A stretch of 64,000 bases of DNA from Geojedonia sp051814705 (lineage in GTDB: Bacteria > Bacteroidota > Bacteroidia > Flavobacteriales > Flavobacteriaceae): NCBI GenBank assembly GCA_051814705.1, contig JBPWQW010000006.1:62001-126000 (forward strand), in the 5' to 3' direction. The position numbers and the translations under genes were made by a program. The notes below the pieces were generated by a model. The model was given only the letters and a program-made list of their open reading frames with translations. It ran no database searches and was not told where the DNA came from. This document shows, piece by piece, positions 32,339 to 41,076 of this stretch. The stretch's first letter is position 1; every line of letters starts with the position of its first letter.

Positions 32339-32989
32339 TCAAATCAAAGGCTCCAACCAAGTTCTAAGGTCATAAAAATTTTGTGGTGAGACACCATGTC
32401 CAACAGGAAATTCAGAATAGACCTGTTTTATATTCAAACCAGTTAAAATTTTAGGAGTTTTTCGAGCCCATTCAACAGGAATAACTTGATCTAAGCTTCC
32501 ATGGGAACAATAAAAATTAAGATGCTCATAGTGTTTCTTATCGGTGCCTTCTGGTAGCATATCCATGCTGATATATCCACTTAAAGCAACCACATTCTTT
32601 ACTTTTTCTGGATAAGTAAGTGCAACCGCATAGCTTAAAATAGTACCTTGACTAAAGCCTAAAAGCGTAACATTTTTATTGTTTACTGGATAATTTGAAC
32701 AAGCTTCATCAATAAATTTTGCAATCAAATCGCGGGATTCAATAGCCTGTTTAGTGTCGTTCCACTTATTTTGTTCCGCATCAAAATGTATGGTATACCA
32801 AGCATTGCCAAAAGGTTGCATAGTATAAGGAGCTCTTACCGAAATGATGAACAACTCTTTTGGAAGTTCTGTCGCAAACGAAAACAAATCGTTTTCGTCA
32901 CTACCATAACCGTGAAGCATAATTAACAACGGCGCATGCTCTTTTAAAGTAGAAGGCCTAGTGATGTGGTGCAAGCTTAAATTGGGCAT
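32339..32989 (-). CDS. Alpha/beta-hydrolase of the phospholipase/carboxylesterase family
   Basis: The 216-residue protein has LLIMLHGYGSDENDLFSF (oxyanion-hole side), the nucleophile elbow GFSQGT with Ser near residue 114, an Asp in CSHGSLDQVIPVEWAR near 167 and His in VGHGVSP near 199, which is the family's triad order. It is cytoplasmic by sequence and likely an ester or thioester hydrolase. It is the last gene of a four-gene operon starting with the BatA gene, 6 bases after the DUF4870 gene. Confidence 0.88.
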   Translation of the reverse strand: MPNLSLHHITRPSTLKEHAPLLIMLHGYGSDENDLFSFATELPKELFIISVRAPYTMQPFGNAWYTIHFDAEQNKWNDTKQAIESRDLIAKFIDEACSNYPVNNKNVTLLGFSQGTILSYAVALTYPEKVKNVVALSGYISMDMLPEGTDKKHYEHLNFYCSHGSLDQVIPVEWARKTPKILTGLNIKQVYSEFPVGHGVSPQNFYDLRTWLEPLI

Positions 32990-32995
32990 ACAGGC

Positions 32996-33322
32996 TTAAT
33001 TGATTTTTCTAAACCATTCTTGAAATAATTCACCAACTACAGGAATTGGTTTACTTTCTCCTTTAAAAGCGGTGTACAATCCGTAAAGCCAACTAACAAA
33101 AGTGATGGTCCAAAAAATAGTGCCCAACAAACTACCTATATACTTTTCAGATATATTTGAGACTAATAACATAATGATCAATCCCAGCATTTGCCTAGCG
33201 TGAAAATAAGTAAAAGGATTGCGTTTGTCAAGATTCATAATAATAGCGATAATCAATCCTACAAATGTGAGATAGGATACAATAGCCAACGTTTTTCCTT
33301 CTTGTATTTCGTGTTCAGTCAT
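32996..33322 (-). CDS. DUF4870/Tic20-like small membrane protein
   Basis: The 108-residue protein has three hydrophobic segments: TLAIVSYLTFVGLIIAIIM, HARQMLGLIIMLLVSNI and a third around GTIFWTITFVSWLYGLY, with the DUF4870 hallmark KRNPFTYFHARQMLG. It is an inner membrane protein of unknown role. It sits 4 bases after the dihydroorotase-like gene and 6 bases before the esterase gene. Confidence 0.85.
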   Translation of the reverse strand: MTEHEIQEGKTLAIVSYLTFVGLIIAIIMNLDKRNPFTYFHARQMLGLIIMLLVSNISEKYIGSLLGTIFWTITFVSWLYGLYTAFKGESKPIPVVGELFQEWFRKIN

Positions 33323-33326
33323 TTTT

Positions 33327-34580
33327 TTATTTTAATATAAGGTGATTTTTATTAATAATGCCATATACCTTTCCTTTAAGTTGGAAATTTTCAAACATAC
33401 TGTTTTTTGAAGTCGAAATGATCTGTTCTTGATTAAATTTATGACTCTCATTTGGATTGAACAGCGTGAGTTCAGCTTTATTTCCAACATTTATGGACTT
33501 AGATTCTATACCAAAACGATCTTTGCCTTTTGTAAGCAACTCGATGGTTTTTTTAAGTGTAAAACATTGTTGTAGAGCCCCAAAAGCAGTTTCCAAGCCA
33601 ATAGTCCCATATTTGGCATAATCGAACTCAATCTTTTTATGCTCGATATCTATGGGGTTATGGTCACTTGTTACCATATCAATGGTTCCGTCTTTTACGC
33701 CTTCAATTAGGGCATCAAGATCGTTTTGTGAACGCAATGGAGGCAGTACTTTATGATTGGTATTAAACGTAGATAGGGTCTCATCAGTAAAAAGTAAATT
33801 ATGGATGGCGACGCTACAGCTTACATTTAACTTATTTTGTTTTGCTTTTCTAATCAACTCAACAGATTTAGAAGTAGAGATAGTTGGAATATGTAATTTT
33901 CCACCAGTGTATTCCAACAGGAAAATATCTCTGGATATTTGAAGCTCCTCAGCCAAAGCTGGGTTGCCTTTAAGTCCAAGAGACGTACTGGTTTTATTTT
34001 CATTCATCACGCCCAAACCCGAAATTTTTGAATCTTGAGGGAACGACATCACCAATCCACCAAAATTACAGGCATATTGTAAGGCAAGTTTCATAAGATT
34101 TGGATTGTCAATTGGTTTTTGATAATCATAAAAAGCAACGGCTCCTGCGTTTTTCATATCAAACAGTTCAGCCAAATCCTCACCTTTGCTCGATTTTGTC
34201 AATGCACCAATGGGATAAAGGTTAACCGCATTGCCGTTGGCTTTCCCTTTTAAAAATGAAATATCGGCATTGGAGTCGATCACAGGGTTGGTATTGGCAT
34301 TTACAGCAACAGCAGTAAATCCAGATAATGCGGCCGTTTTTAATCCATTTTCAATGGTTTCACGCTCTTCATAACCCGGTTCGCCAAAACTCACACTACT
34401 ATCAAACCAGCCTTGCGACACATGTAGATTATCGAGTTTAATCTCCATATAGTTTTTAGGGTTTGCAATATGCTTGGCTATTTTGGTGATGACATCTTTT
34501 TCAATTAAAATATCAAGAGTTTGATTATGAAATTCGCTCTTTGGGTCAACTAGTGTTGCAGATTTTAGAAGTACGTTCAT
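33327..34580 (-). CDS. Dihydroorotase-like protein without the zinc-binding histidines
   Basis: The 417-residue protein has the amidohydrolase/dihydroorotase fold pattern (MNVLLKSATLVDPKSEFHNQTLDILIEK at the start, NVGNKAELTLFNPNE near the end). In active enzymes the first strand reads as an Asp-x-His-x-His motif followed by Arg; here it is FDSSVSFGEPGYEERE, so both metal His are missing. A TSDHNP remnant of the later Asp site remains. It should therefore be catalytically inactive or have a changed role, like the inactive dihydroorotase partners of aspartate transcarbamoylase in some bacteria. It overlaps the BatA gene by 4 bases (ATGA). Confidence 0.82.
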   Translation of the reverse strand: MNVLLKSATLVDPKSEFHNQTLDILIEKDVITKIAKHIANPKNYMEIKLDNLHVSQGWFDSSVSFGEPGYEERETIENGLKTAALSGFTAVAVNANTNPVIDSNADISFLKGKANGNAVNLYPIGALTKSSKGEDLAELFDMKNAGAVAFYDYQKPIDNPNLMKLALQYACNFGGLVMSFPQDSKISGLGVMNENKTSTSLGLKGNPALAEELQISRDIFLLEYTGGKLHIPTISTSKSVELIRKAKQNKLNVSCSVAIHNLLFTDETLSTFNTNHKVLPPLRSQNDLDALIEGVKDGTIDMVTSDHNPIDIEHKKIEFDYAKYGTIGLETAFGALQQCFTLKKTIELLTKGKDRFGIESKSINVGNKAELTLFNPNESHKFNQEQIISTSKNSMFENFQLKGKVYGIINKNHLILK

Positions 34581-36502
34581 TTAAAGTATTTTAAGATGAG
34601 CATTTCAATAATTAAAAAAGCTAGGGCAAAAATAACAAACCATTTCCATAGCTCATTCACATTTGCTGTACTTTTTATGTCTAGCAAGGTGGAATTTACA
34701 GTGTTTTTGACCTTTACATTTTGAAGCGGTGATAAATCAAAATAGCTTAAATCACTTTCATTTCTGTTGTAATTATAGCTTAAATTTTTTAAAAGAACGT
34801 CTTTGTTTTTAACGGCAAAAAGACCTGCTTCATTAGGAAATTCAGTTGTTATAAGTTCAACCTTGTTTGAATAGGAATGTTGCAACGGGATTACCAAACG
34901 ATCTTCGGTATTTAAAGTCAAGATTTCGTCTTGCGACAATTTAATAGTAATATCTATAGTGTTTTCTGTGTCGACCGTATAATAAAGTTGTGGCAATTTT
35001 AAGCTTTGTCTGCCCATGTTATAGAGGACGGGAACGATTAATGGCGAATTTTTAAAATTTGAATTCTCTTCATTTAAGGCAGAAGTAAAGCAAAACACAG
35101 GGCCTGAACTTGATAAAAAACTAGAACCATCTTCATAACTTAACACGTTGGTATTGGAAGCTGAAGTTAAACTATAACGCGAATTGACTTTTGGATACTG
35201 AAAATTGGTCACTTTTTTGTCAAATACATTTGCAAATAACGGATGTGAATAATTAATGGTTGTGATCTTTTTTTCGTTGGGATTTAGCGTGTTAAAATTT
35301 GCTAATGAATAATTGTTAAATATTTGATTGTAAGTACTTAATATCGCTTCATTTGAAGGGATAATTAATAGATGACCGCCTTGATCAGTATAAGCTTTTA
35401 AGGCCGTTATCAATGAGTTTGGTATCTCCTTCAATTCATTTAAAATGATTAAATTTTGATCATCAATTGCGTTATAATTTAACGCTTTAAATGGGTAGGA
35501 GCTGTAGATAAATTCATCATTAGTATAGATTTTTTTTAGGAATGTGTCATCGGCATTATTTATTGAAAGCACATTAATCTGTTCTCTTTTGTCCAAATTA
35601 AAAAACAAACTATTATCATATTGCAGGCTCGTATCTTCAATGGTAAGTGTTCCGTTAAACATGGTATTGGCAGGAATAGTAAATATTGCACTGGCTTCAT
35701 CTTCTATAGTTACGGCACTTTTTGCAATTAAATTACCGTTGTTAAAAAGTGAAATGGGCAAGGTTTCAATAGGATTTCCATGGTTTTTAAGGCTTACGGT
35801 TAATTCAATAGTTTCAACATCTATTTTAGAAATAAAAACCGAATCCAAAGCTATATTGTGGATGTTTACGGGCTTTAGCTGTACCAATTTGGTTTCAATA
35901 AGGCTGTCCTTTTCAAAACTTAAGGGTTCATTTTTTTGTTGAAAATCGGATATTAAAACTAAATTTTTTAATGAATTCTTATCGTTGCTAAATAATTTTT
36001 TTCCTTTTAAGATCACAGCGTCATAAGAAAGCTGATTTGGCGAATAGGAGAGCTGGATTAAATCATTTTTAATGGCCTTAAGCGTAGTCTTGTTATAGGA
36101 GAGGTCGTTTGTAAATAAGCTTATAGTTTCAGTGTCCTCGATAGTTTCGATAATATCTTGAATAGCACTGTTCAATAGGGTTCCGTTAGAACCTTTGGCC
36201 TGCATGCTAAACGAGTTGTCTAAATAGATAACCGTTTCGCTTTTTGTGTTGAAACTCTTGGAATTTGAAAAATAAGGCTGTGCAAATGCTAGGATAACAG
36301 CAGCCAACAATAAAAGTCTGGTTAATAAAATCAACCATTTTTTTAATTGTGAACTTTTACGGGTCTGTAATGTTATTTCCTTTAAAAATTTGACATTGGT
36401 AAAGGCTTCCTTTTGAAAACGGCGTAACTGAAATAAATGAATAATGATAGGAATGACAAGCAGGAGCAACGCATAAAGAAGTTCTGGGTGTTTAAATTGC
36501 AT
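34577..36502 (-). CDS. BatA-domain membrane protein
   Basis: The 641-residue protein opens with MQFKHPELLYALLLLVIP and two membrane helices, the BatA N-terminal double-helix domain with the loop LFQLRRFQKEAFTNVKFL. A von Willebrand A-like domain follows, with a MIDAS-type VIYLDNSFSMQ (Asp-x-Ser-x-Ser), then a large periplasmic part and a final membrane helix (about 620-638). A 12-residue longer frame from 36538 is rejected because the family starts at MQFKHPE. BatA proteins belong to aerotolerance-type operons in Bacteroidetes; here it heads an operon with a dihydroorotase-like gene instead. Confidence 0.85.
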   Translation of the reverse strand: MQFKHPELLYALLLLVIPIIIHLFQLRRFQKEAFTNVKFLKEITLQTRKSSQLKKWLILLTRLLLLAAVILAFAQPYFSNSKSFNTKSETVIYLDNSFSMQAKGSNGTLLNSAIQDIIETIEDTETISLFTNDLSYNKTTLKAIKNDLIQLSYSPNQLSYDAVILKGKKLFSNDKNSLKNLVLISDFQQKNEPLSFEKDSLIETKLVQLKPVNIHNIALDSVFISKIDVETIELTVSLKNHGNPIETLPISLFNNGNLIAKSAVTIEDEASAIFTIPANTMFNGTLTIEDTSLQYDNSLFFNLDKREQINVLSINNADDTFLKKIYTNDEFIYSSYPFKALNYNAIDDQNLIILNELKEIPNSLITALKAYTDQGGHLLIIPSNEAILSTYNQIFNNYSLANFNTLNPNEKKITTINYSHPLFANVFDKKVTNFQYPKVNSRYSLTSASNTNVLSYEDGSSFLSSSGPVFCFTSALNEENSNFKNSPLIVPVLYNMGRQSLKLPQLYYTVDTENTIDITIKLSQDEILTLNTEDRLVIPLQHSYSNKVELITTEFPNEAGLFAVKNKDVLLKNLSYNYNRNESDLSYFDLSPLQNVKVKNTVNSTLLDIKSTANVNELWKWFVIFALAFLIIEMLILKYFK

Positions 36503-36618
36503 TCCTAAATTTAAGTTATTGAAGCCATTTACGGGCATTCAAAGATAGAAAATGCAAAGCGATTACACTAGTTTGGTTTTGAGAAATTTAACGTTTTTTG
36601 AATATCAAACCACCCCTT

Positions 36619-37074
36619 TTAAGGCGTCAAGACTTTTTCAAAACAAAAACTGCTCTTAACTTGGGCGTATGGTCCATAATTGGCTATGCGTTTAAATCCA
36701 CTTTTGTGGTATAAGGCTATGGCTTCGGGCTGGTTGATACCAGTCTCAAGGATACATTTTTTAAACCCTAAATCGAGTGTCCATTGCTCTAACTCGGACA
36801 GTATTTTTCCTGCAACACCTTGACCTCTTCGATTCGGAGCGACGTACATACGCTTGACTTCCATAGTTATTGGATCAAAGGCTTTAATTGCTCCACAACC
36901 AATGGCAACATGATCTAGATAAGCGACAATGGCATATTTAATCATGCCAATGCTGTTAAACTGATTGTAAAAGGCATGATCGTCCCCATCCCTAATGGCC
37001 AAATCGGAGTCCAGTTGTCGCACCAATTCAATAAAATCCAGATTTTTGGAGTCGGTTCTTATGAGTGCAATCAT
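36619..37074 (-). CDS. GNAT-family N-acetyltransferase
   Basis: The 151-residue protein has the acetyl-CoA motif RMYVAPNRRGQGVAGKILSELE (about 89-111, with the Arg/Gln-Arg-x-x-Gly-x-Gly/Ala signature) followed by ALYHKSGFKRI. It is a stand-alone cytoplasmic acetyltransferase; the substrate is not determined. It lies alone between the BatA operon and a GT2 gene. Confidence 0.85.
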   Translation of the reverse strand: MIALIRTDSKNLDFIELVRQLDSDLAIRDGDDHAFYNQFNSIGMIKYAIVAYLDHVAIGCGAIKAFDPITMEVKRMYVAPNRRGQGVAGKILSELEQWTLDLGFKKCILETGINQPEAIALYHKSGFKRIANYGPYAQVKSSFCFEKVLTP

Positions 37075-37114
37075 ATTGTATTGTGCTAGAATTAAATATA
37101 ATCAAAATCTTCAA

Positions 37115-38122
37115 TTAGCAAAAGAAGAAATAATCAACCTTTGTTTTCATATGTTGTGATTTAAAATATGCTCTAATGTCTTTTTGAGCTTTTTGATTGG
37201 CTACTGTAACGATGCTTTGAGGGTTTTGTAAGTGTTTTAAAAACTCAAAATTATAGAGTTTATGACCATAAATAGATTTCCCCACTTTTTTTGGGTTATC
37301 ACAAATCCAAATAAAAGGGACACCTTTTTTTGTGAGTTTTTTGGCTATGGTTTTTCCTTTACTGCCAGCTCCCCAAACGGTTAGGGTACGGGTTGTATCG
37401 TGATCCAACTCTAAAAAGTAGTGTAATTTAATATCCAAAAAATAGTTTTGGGCGTAATGCTCATGAATTCTAGATGTCCGGGTTTTGTAATCCCTCCAAT
37501 AATGCAACACCTGTTTACTTGGAATGCACCTCAGGTGATATTTGTAAAACCTAAAAGTTAAATCGTAATCTTCAGGATATCTGTTAGGACTGAAGGCTTC
37601 ACATCGCTTCAAATCATCTTTATGAACCATCCAACAAGGGGAGGGAACCACACATTCTTTATAAATTTCATCATAATTGGAGCCCCGTTTGGTTTGTGCA
37701 TTCAACCATGTTTCATAACGGGCATAACCATCACTAATCCCTTCGGCACTAAAATAACTTACCAAGCCAAGAGCCACATGCTGTTTTCCATGTTTTTGTA
37801 GATCGTTGAGCATGTTTTGTAGCTTTTCGGGATGCATCACATCATCACTGTCCATACGTGTTATATAGTCGCCTTTACTTTTCGAAAAAGCCAATCGTAA
37901 AGCCTCAATGATACCGTGCCCCGTGTTTTTAAAAAGCCGAATTCTAGAATCTCTATTAGCATACTCCTGAACCAAATTAAAACTTGAATCGGTAGAATGG
38001 TCATCAACCACCAATAACTCCCATTTATCATAACTTTGGTTGCGTATGGAATCTAAACATTCTGGTAAAAATTGTGATGTATTTTTAAAGGGGGTCAATA
38101 TGCTAATCAAAGGTTTTTGCAT
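37115..38122 (-). CDS. GT2 glycosyltransferase fused to a Rossmann-like domain
   Basis: Residues 1-220 are a family 2 glycosyltransferase: ISILTPFKNTSQFLPECLDS, VDDHSTDSS and the metal site RMDSDDVMHPEKL. Residues about 230-335 begin LTVWGAGSKGKTIAKKLTKKG, a nucleotide-binding glycine loop of Rossmann type, and continue IWICDNPKKVGKSIYGHKL, a pattern seen in NAD/CoA-binding-like fold domains. The fusion suggests a sugar-nucleotide-processing step linked to sugar transfer. It is cytoplasmic; neighbours give no pathway. Confidence 0.85.
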   Translation of the reverse strand: MQKPLISILTPFKNTSQFLPECLDSIRNQSYDKWELLVVDDHSTDSSFNLVQEYANRDSRIRLFKNTGHGIIEALRLAFSKSKGDYITRMDSDDVMHPEKLQNMLNDLQKHGKQHVALGLVSYFSAEGISDGYARYETWLNAQTKRGSNYDEIYKECVVPSPCWMVHKDDLKRCEAFSPNRYPEDYDLTFRFYKYHLRCIPSKQVLHYWRDYKTRTSRIHEHYAQNYFLDIKLHYFLELDHDTTRTLTVWGAGSKGKTIAKKLTKKGVPFIWICDNPKKVGKSIYGHKLYNFEFLKHLQNPQSIVTVANQKAQKDIRAYFKSQHMKTKVDYFFFC

Positions 38123-38184
38123 GCAACTAATATACTAAATCATCAATTTAACAATTTCTTTACGTAAATAAATTTATCTCATTG

Positions 38185-38192
38185 TAGATTTG
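38185..38192 (+). promoter_or_regulatory. -7 element of the M61 peptidase gene
   Basis: TAGATTTG is an exact TAnnTTTG match, 23 bases before the GTG start at 38215. Confidence 0.5.
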
Positions 38193-38214
38193 CCTGACAA
38201 AAAATGAAATAAAA

Positions 38215-39819
38215 GTGAATAAAAGACGATTGGCCATTTTTGGCTTTAGCTTATTTTTTATAGCCTGTAGTTCGGCAAAAATCAGATCCAATGATGATTT
38301 GGCTCTCAATAACCCCATTGTATCAATTATTGATTTAACTTCAGTTAAAGACGACAAAGCTCCCGTTAGCATTAATCCAGGGCGTTTTACGGAAGGCGAG
38401 GTTATTTATAGATTGCCAAAAGTGATTCCAGGATCTTACGAGGTTAGTGATTTTGGAAAATTTATTGAAGACTTTAAGGCTTTGGATTATGAAGGTAATG
38501 TTTTGGAATCTCATAAAATTGATACCAACTCTTGGGTTGTTTTAGATGCAAAGCATTTAGATAAAATAACCTATTTGTTCAATGATACTTATGATATTGA
38601 GCGTAAAAAGGATTCGTCTCCTATATTTTCTCCTGAAGGCACCAACATTTCTCCAGATAATTATATGTTAAATCTGCATGGGATTATAGGGTATTTTGAA
38701 GCCTTAAAAAACAATGCTTATACTTTGGATATTATTGCGCCTTCGGGTTTCAAACGAACCTCTGCCTTACAGAGTACAGGAAATACACTAAGTGAAGACG
38801 GAACCATAATGACCTCGCGATATTTTGCACCTCGTTATTTTGATATTACCGATAATCCAATGATGTATGGAAATTTTGACATTGAATCCTTTATGGTGGA
38901 TGATATTAAGGTGGAATTAAGCGTGTATTCTCCCAATAAAATTCATAGCGCAAAATCCATAAAAGAAACCGTATTTAAGATGATGAAAGCACAAAAAGCA
39001 TATCTTGGCAATTTCAATACAACCAATCATTATGCTATAATTTTGTTTTTATCGGATGGAAAAGAAGATTCACCCCGAGGTTTTGGTGCGTTAGAACACC
39101 AAAAATCTACAGTGACTGTATTAAGGGAAAAGTCTTCAAAAGAATACTTGGCAAAATCGATTGTTGATATTGTAGCTCATGAATTTTTTCATATTGTAAC
39201 ACCTTTGGGAATACACTCTGAAGATGTGCATTATTTTGATTATAATAACCCAACTTTTTCCAAGCATTTATGGATGTATGAAGGGGTTACTGAATATTTC
39301 GCGCAGCATTTTCAAGTGTATGAAGGTTTAATAACCGATGAAGCGTTTTACGATACAATGGCTCGTAAAATAAATATTTCAAAACAATATGACGACACGA
39401 TGAGCTTTACTGTAATGAGTGAACATATCATTGAAGATGAGTTTGCACCTAGTTTTTATAATGTATATCTAAAAGGGGCCTTAATAGGGATGTGCCTCGA
39501 TATTTTAATTAGGGAAGGGAGCCATGGAACACGAAGTTTGGTATCGTTGATGAAGGAATTATCAGTAAAATATGGTGAAAATCATCCTTTTGAGGATGAT
39601 TCAATTATTGGAGAGATTACTGAAATGACCTATCCTTCAGTTGGATTGTTTTTCAAAAAACATGTTGAGGGTCACATACCTATACCTTATAATGAATTCT
39701 TTGAAAAAGTGGGTTTGACATTGACTGCACAAAGAAAATTAAAAGTAGACGATAATGCTACAGATGACGTGGTAAGGTTAAGAAATCAATGGTTGCATTC
39801 AAAATCTAATGTAAATTAA
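38215..39819 (+). CDS. M61-family metallopeptidase, lipoprotein
   Basis: The 534-residue protein has a lipobox in LFFIACSS with the modifiable Cys at residue 18, so it should be anchored in a membrane on the periplasmic or surface side. The catalytic site is HEFFHIVTPLGIHSED, followed downstream by LWMYEGVTEYFAQH, giving HExxH plus a Glu third ligand as in the M61 glycyl aminopeptidase group. The N-terminal part matches the M61 beta-domain. Start is GTG 38215; a -7 box precedes it. It may trim peptides ending in glycine, by family analogy. Confidence 0.88.
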   Translation: MNKRRLAIFGFSLFFIACSSAKIRSNDDLALNNPIVSIIDLTSVKDDKAPVSINPGRFTEGEVIYRLPKVIPGSYEVSDFGKFIEDFKALDYEGNVLESHKIDTNSWVVLDAKHLDKITYLFNDTYDIERKKDSSPIFSPEGTNISPDNYMLNLHGIIGYFEALKNNAYTLDIIAPSGFKRTSALQSTGNTLSEDGTIMTSRYFAPRYFDITDNPMMYGNFDIESFMVDDIKVELSVYSPNKIHSAKSIKETVFKMMKAQKAYLGNFNTTNHYAIILFLSDGKEDSPRGFGALEHQKSTVTVLREKSSKEYLAKSIVDIVAHEFFHIVTPLGIHSEDVHYFDYNNPTFSKHLWMYEGVTEYFAQHFQVYEGLITDEAFYDTMARKINISKQYDDTMSFTVMSEHIIEDEFAPSFYNVYLKGALIGMCLDILIREGSHGTRSLVSLMKELSVKYGENHPFEDDSIIGEITEMTYPSVGLFFKKHVEGHIPIPYNEFFEKVGLTLTAQRKLKVDDNATDDVVRLRNQWLHSKSNVN

Positions 39820-39830
39820 CCTTAGTTTTT

Positions 39831-41069
39831 TCAGTTATTAAGTTCTAAAGCTTCAACACGTACAGCCAAGGTTTTAATACTTAAGTTTTTACCACTTAGG
39901 GTATAAGCTAAATAGGCGATGTCATCTTTCACCACTATTTTAGGAAAACCACTGGATCTGTCATCTGAGGTTTTTGCTAAAGTTAACAGATTACTTCGAG
40001 CACCAGTGATATCAATGCGCTGCATTTGTATATCGGTGTTGCCTTCAATCATATCCATCCAAGTGACCAGAGCGGTATGCTCATCCAGCAATTCAAGATC
40101 TACGCGACCTAAAGGAGATGTTTTACCTAAGATTAACGGCGCATCAAAAGTTTCCCCGTTATTGTTGGAAAAGGCCAATTTAACGGTTGGGACTTCTTTT
40201 TCCAAGGTGTACCAAACTACCGCAACAGTATGATCTTTAGTAGCTATTGCTGGACCATTTACGGGGCAACCAGCAATGTTCCAGTTATCATTATTAATGG
40301 GTTTGGGTTCGGACCATTGATTATCAATTAACCTTGAGTAATAAATATCCCGAACTTCATCATTTGAGCGATTTCTATACACTACAATCGGGCCATTTTC
40401 TGTCATGGCGGCATCGGTTTGGCAACAATCACAAACGCGTTCATCAATCAAATAGTCCTTAATCCTTTTGCCATCCGCATCAAATAGAGCAGCCCTAAGA
40501 GTCATTTCTTTTGTGATAGAATCGTTCTCTTCAGCATAAGCGTATTGTCTGCCATCTAACCAAATCGATAATAAAGTATCATCGTTCATGGCTAATTTGC
40601 TTACAAAACCATGTTCAGAGTTTGTGCCATCGGTATGTGGTATTATGGGTTTGCTCCATGAGTCCCCATCATCTTTGGAAAATGTTAATTTTATATCGTA
40701 AGTATAGGTTCCATTGGCACTTTTTTCTAAATAATGAGAAGCCAAATCATGATCTCCAAAAGAAGTCATAGCTGGAAAATCGGCCCAATTTACAAACCAA
40801 TCCGTCCCTTTGGCTATAGTTTTGGGTTCAGACCACAACCTATTATGAGTCATAGTTGAAAATTTTAAAACACTACTCTTGTCGGGTAAGACTTCAATCC
40901 AACTTAAATAAATAGTACCATCTTTTCCCTTATGCAAATTAGGCTCCGAACTTTTTTCTGAAGCGGGTGTAGGGATTAATGTAATGGTTTCTTTTGGCTT
41001 GCTTTCACAAGAATTAAATAGAAAGTATCCAAGACTTATAAAGATCAATAAACCAATTTGTTTTGCCAT
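39831..41069 (-). CDS. BNR-repeat (exo-sialidase-like) lipoprotein
   Basis: The 412-residue protein has a lipoprotein signal (MAKQIGLLIFISLGYFLFNSC) with the Cys at residue 21. The rest is a beta-propeller with Asp-box repeats (SKDDGDSW, SNNNGETF) as in sialidase-fold proteins. I cannot find a convincing Arg triad, so enzyme activity is doubtful. A VCDCCQTDAA segment is an unusual Cys cluster that might bind metal or form disulfides. The ATG at 41069 was preferred to 41099 because the longer frame overlaps the upstream peptidase gene and adds no conserved sequence. It starts 7 bases after the S10 peptidase stop. Confidence 0.72.
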   Translation of the reverse strand: MAKQIGLLIFISLGYFLFNSCESKPKETITLIPTPASEKSSEPNLHKGKDGTIYLSWIEVLPDKSSVLKFSTMTHNRLWSEPKTIAKGTDWFVNWADFPAMTSFGDHDLASHYLEKSANGTYTYDIKLTFSKDDGDSWSKPIIPHTDGTNSEHGFVSKLAMNDDTLLSIWLDGRQYAYAEENDSITKEMTLRAALFDADGKRIKDYLIDERVCDCCQTDAAMTENGPIVVYRNRSNDEVRDIYYSRLIDNQWSEPKPINNDNWNIAGCPVNGPAIATKDHTVAVVWYTLEKEVPTVKLAFSNNNGETFDAPLILGKTSPLGRVDLELLDEHTALVTWMDMIEGNTDIQMQRIDITGARSNLLTLAKTSDDRSSGFPKIVVKDDIAYLAYTLSGKNLSIKTLAVRVEALELNN

Positions 41070-41076
41070 GTTAGCT

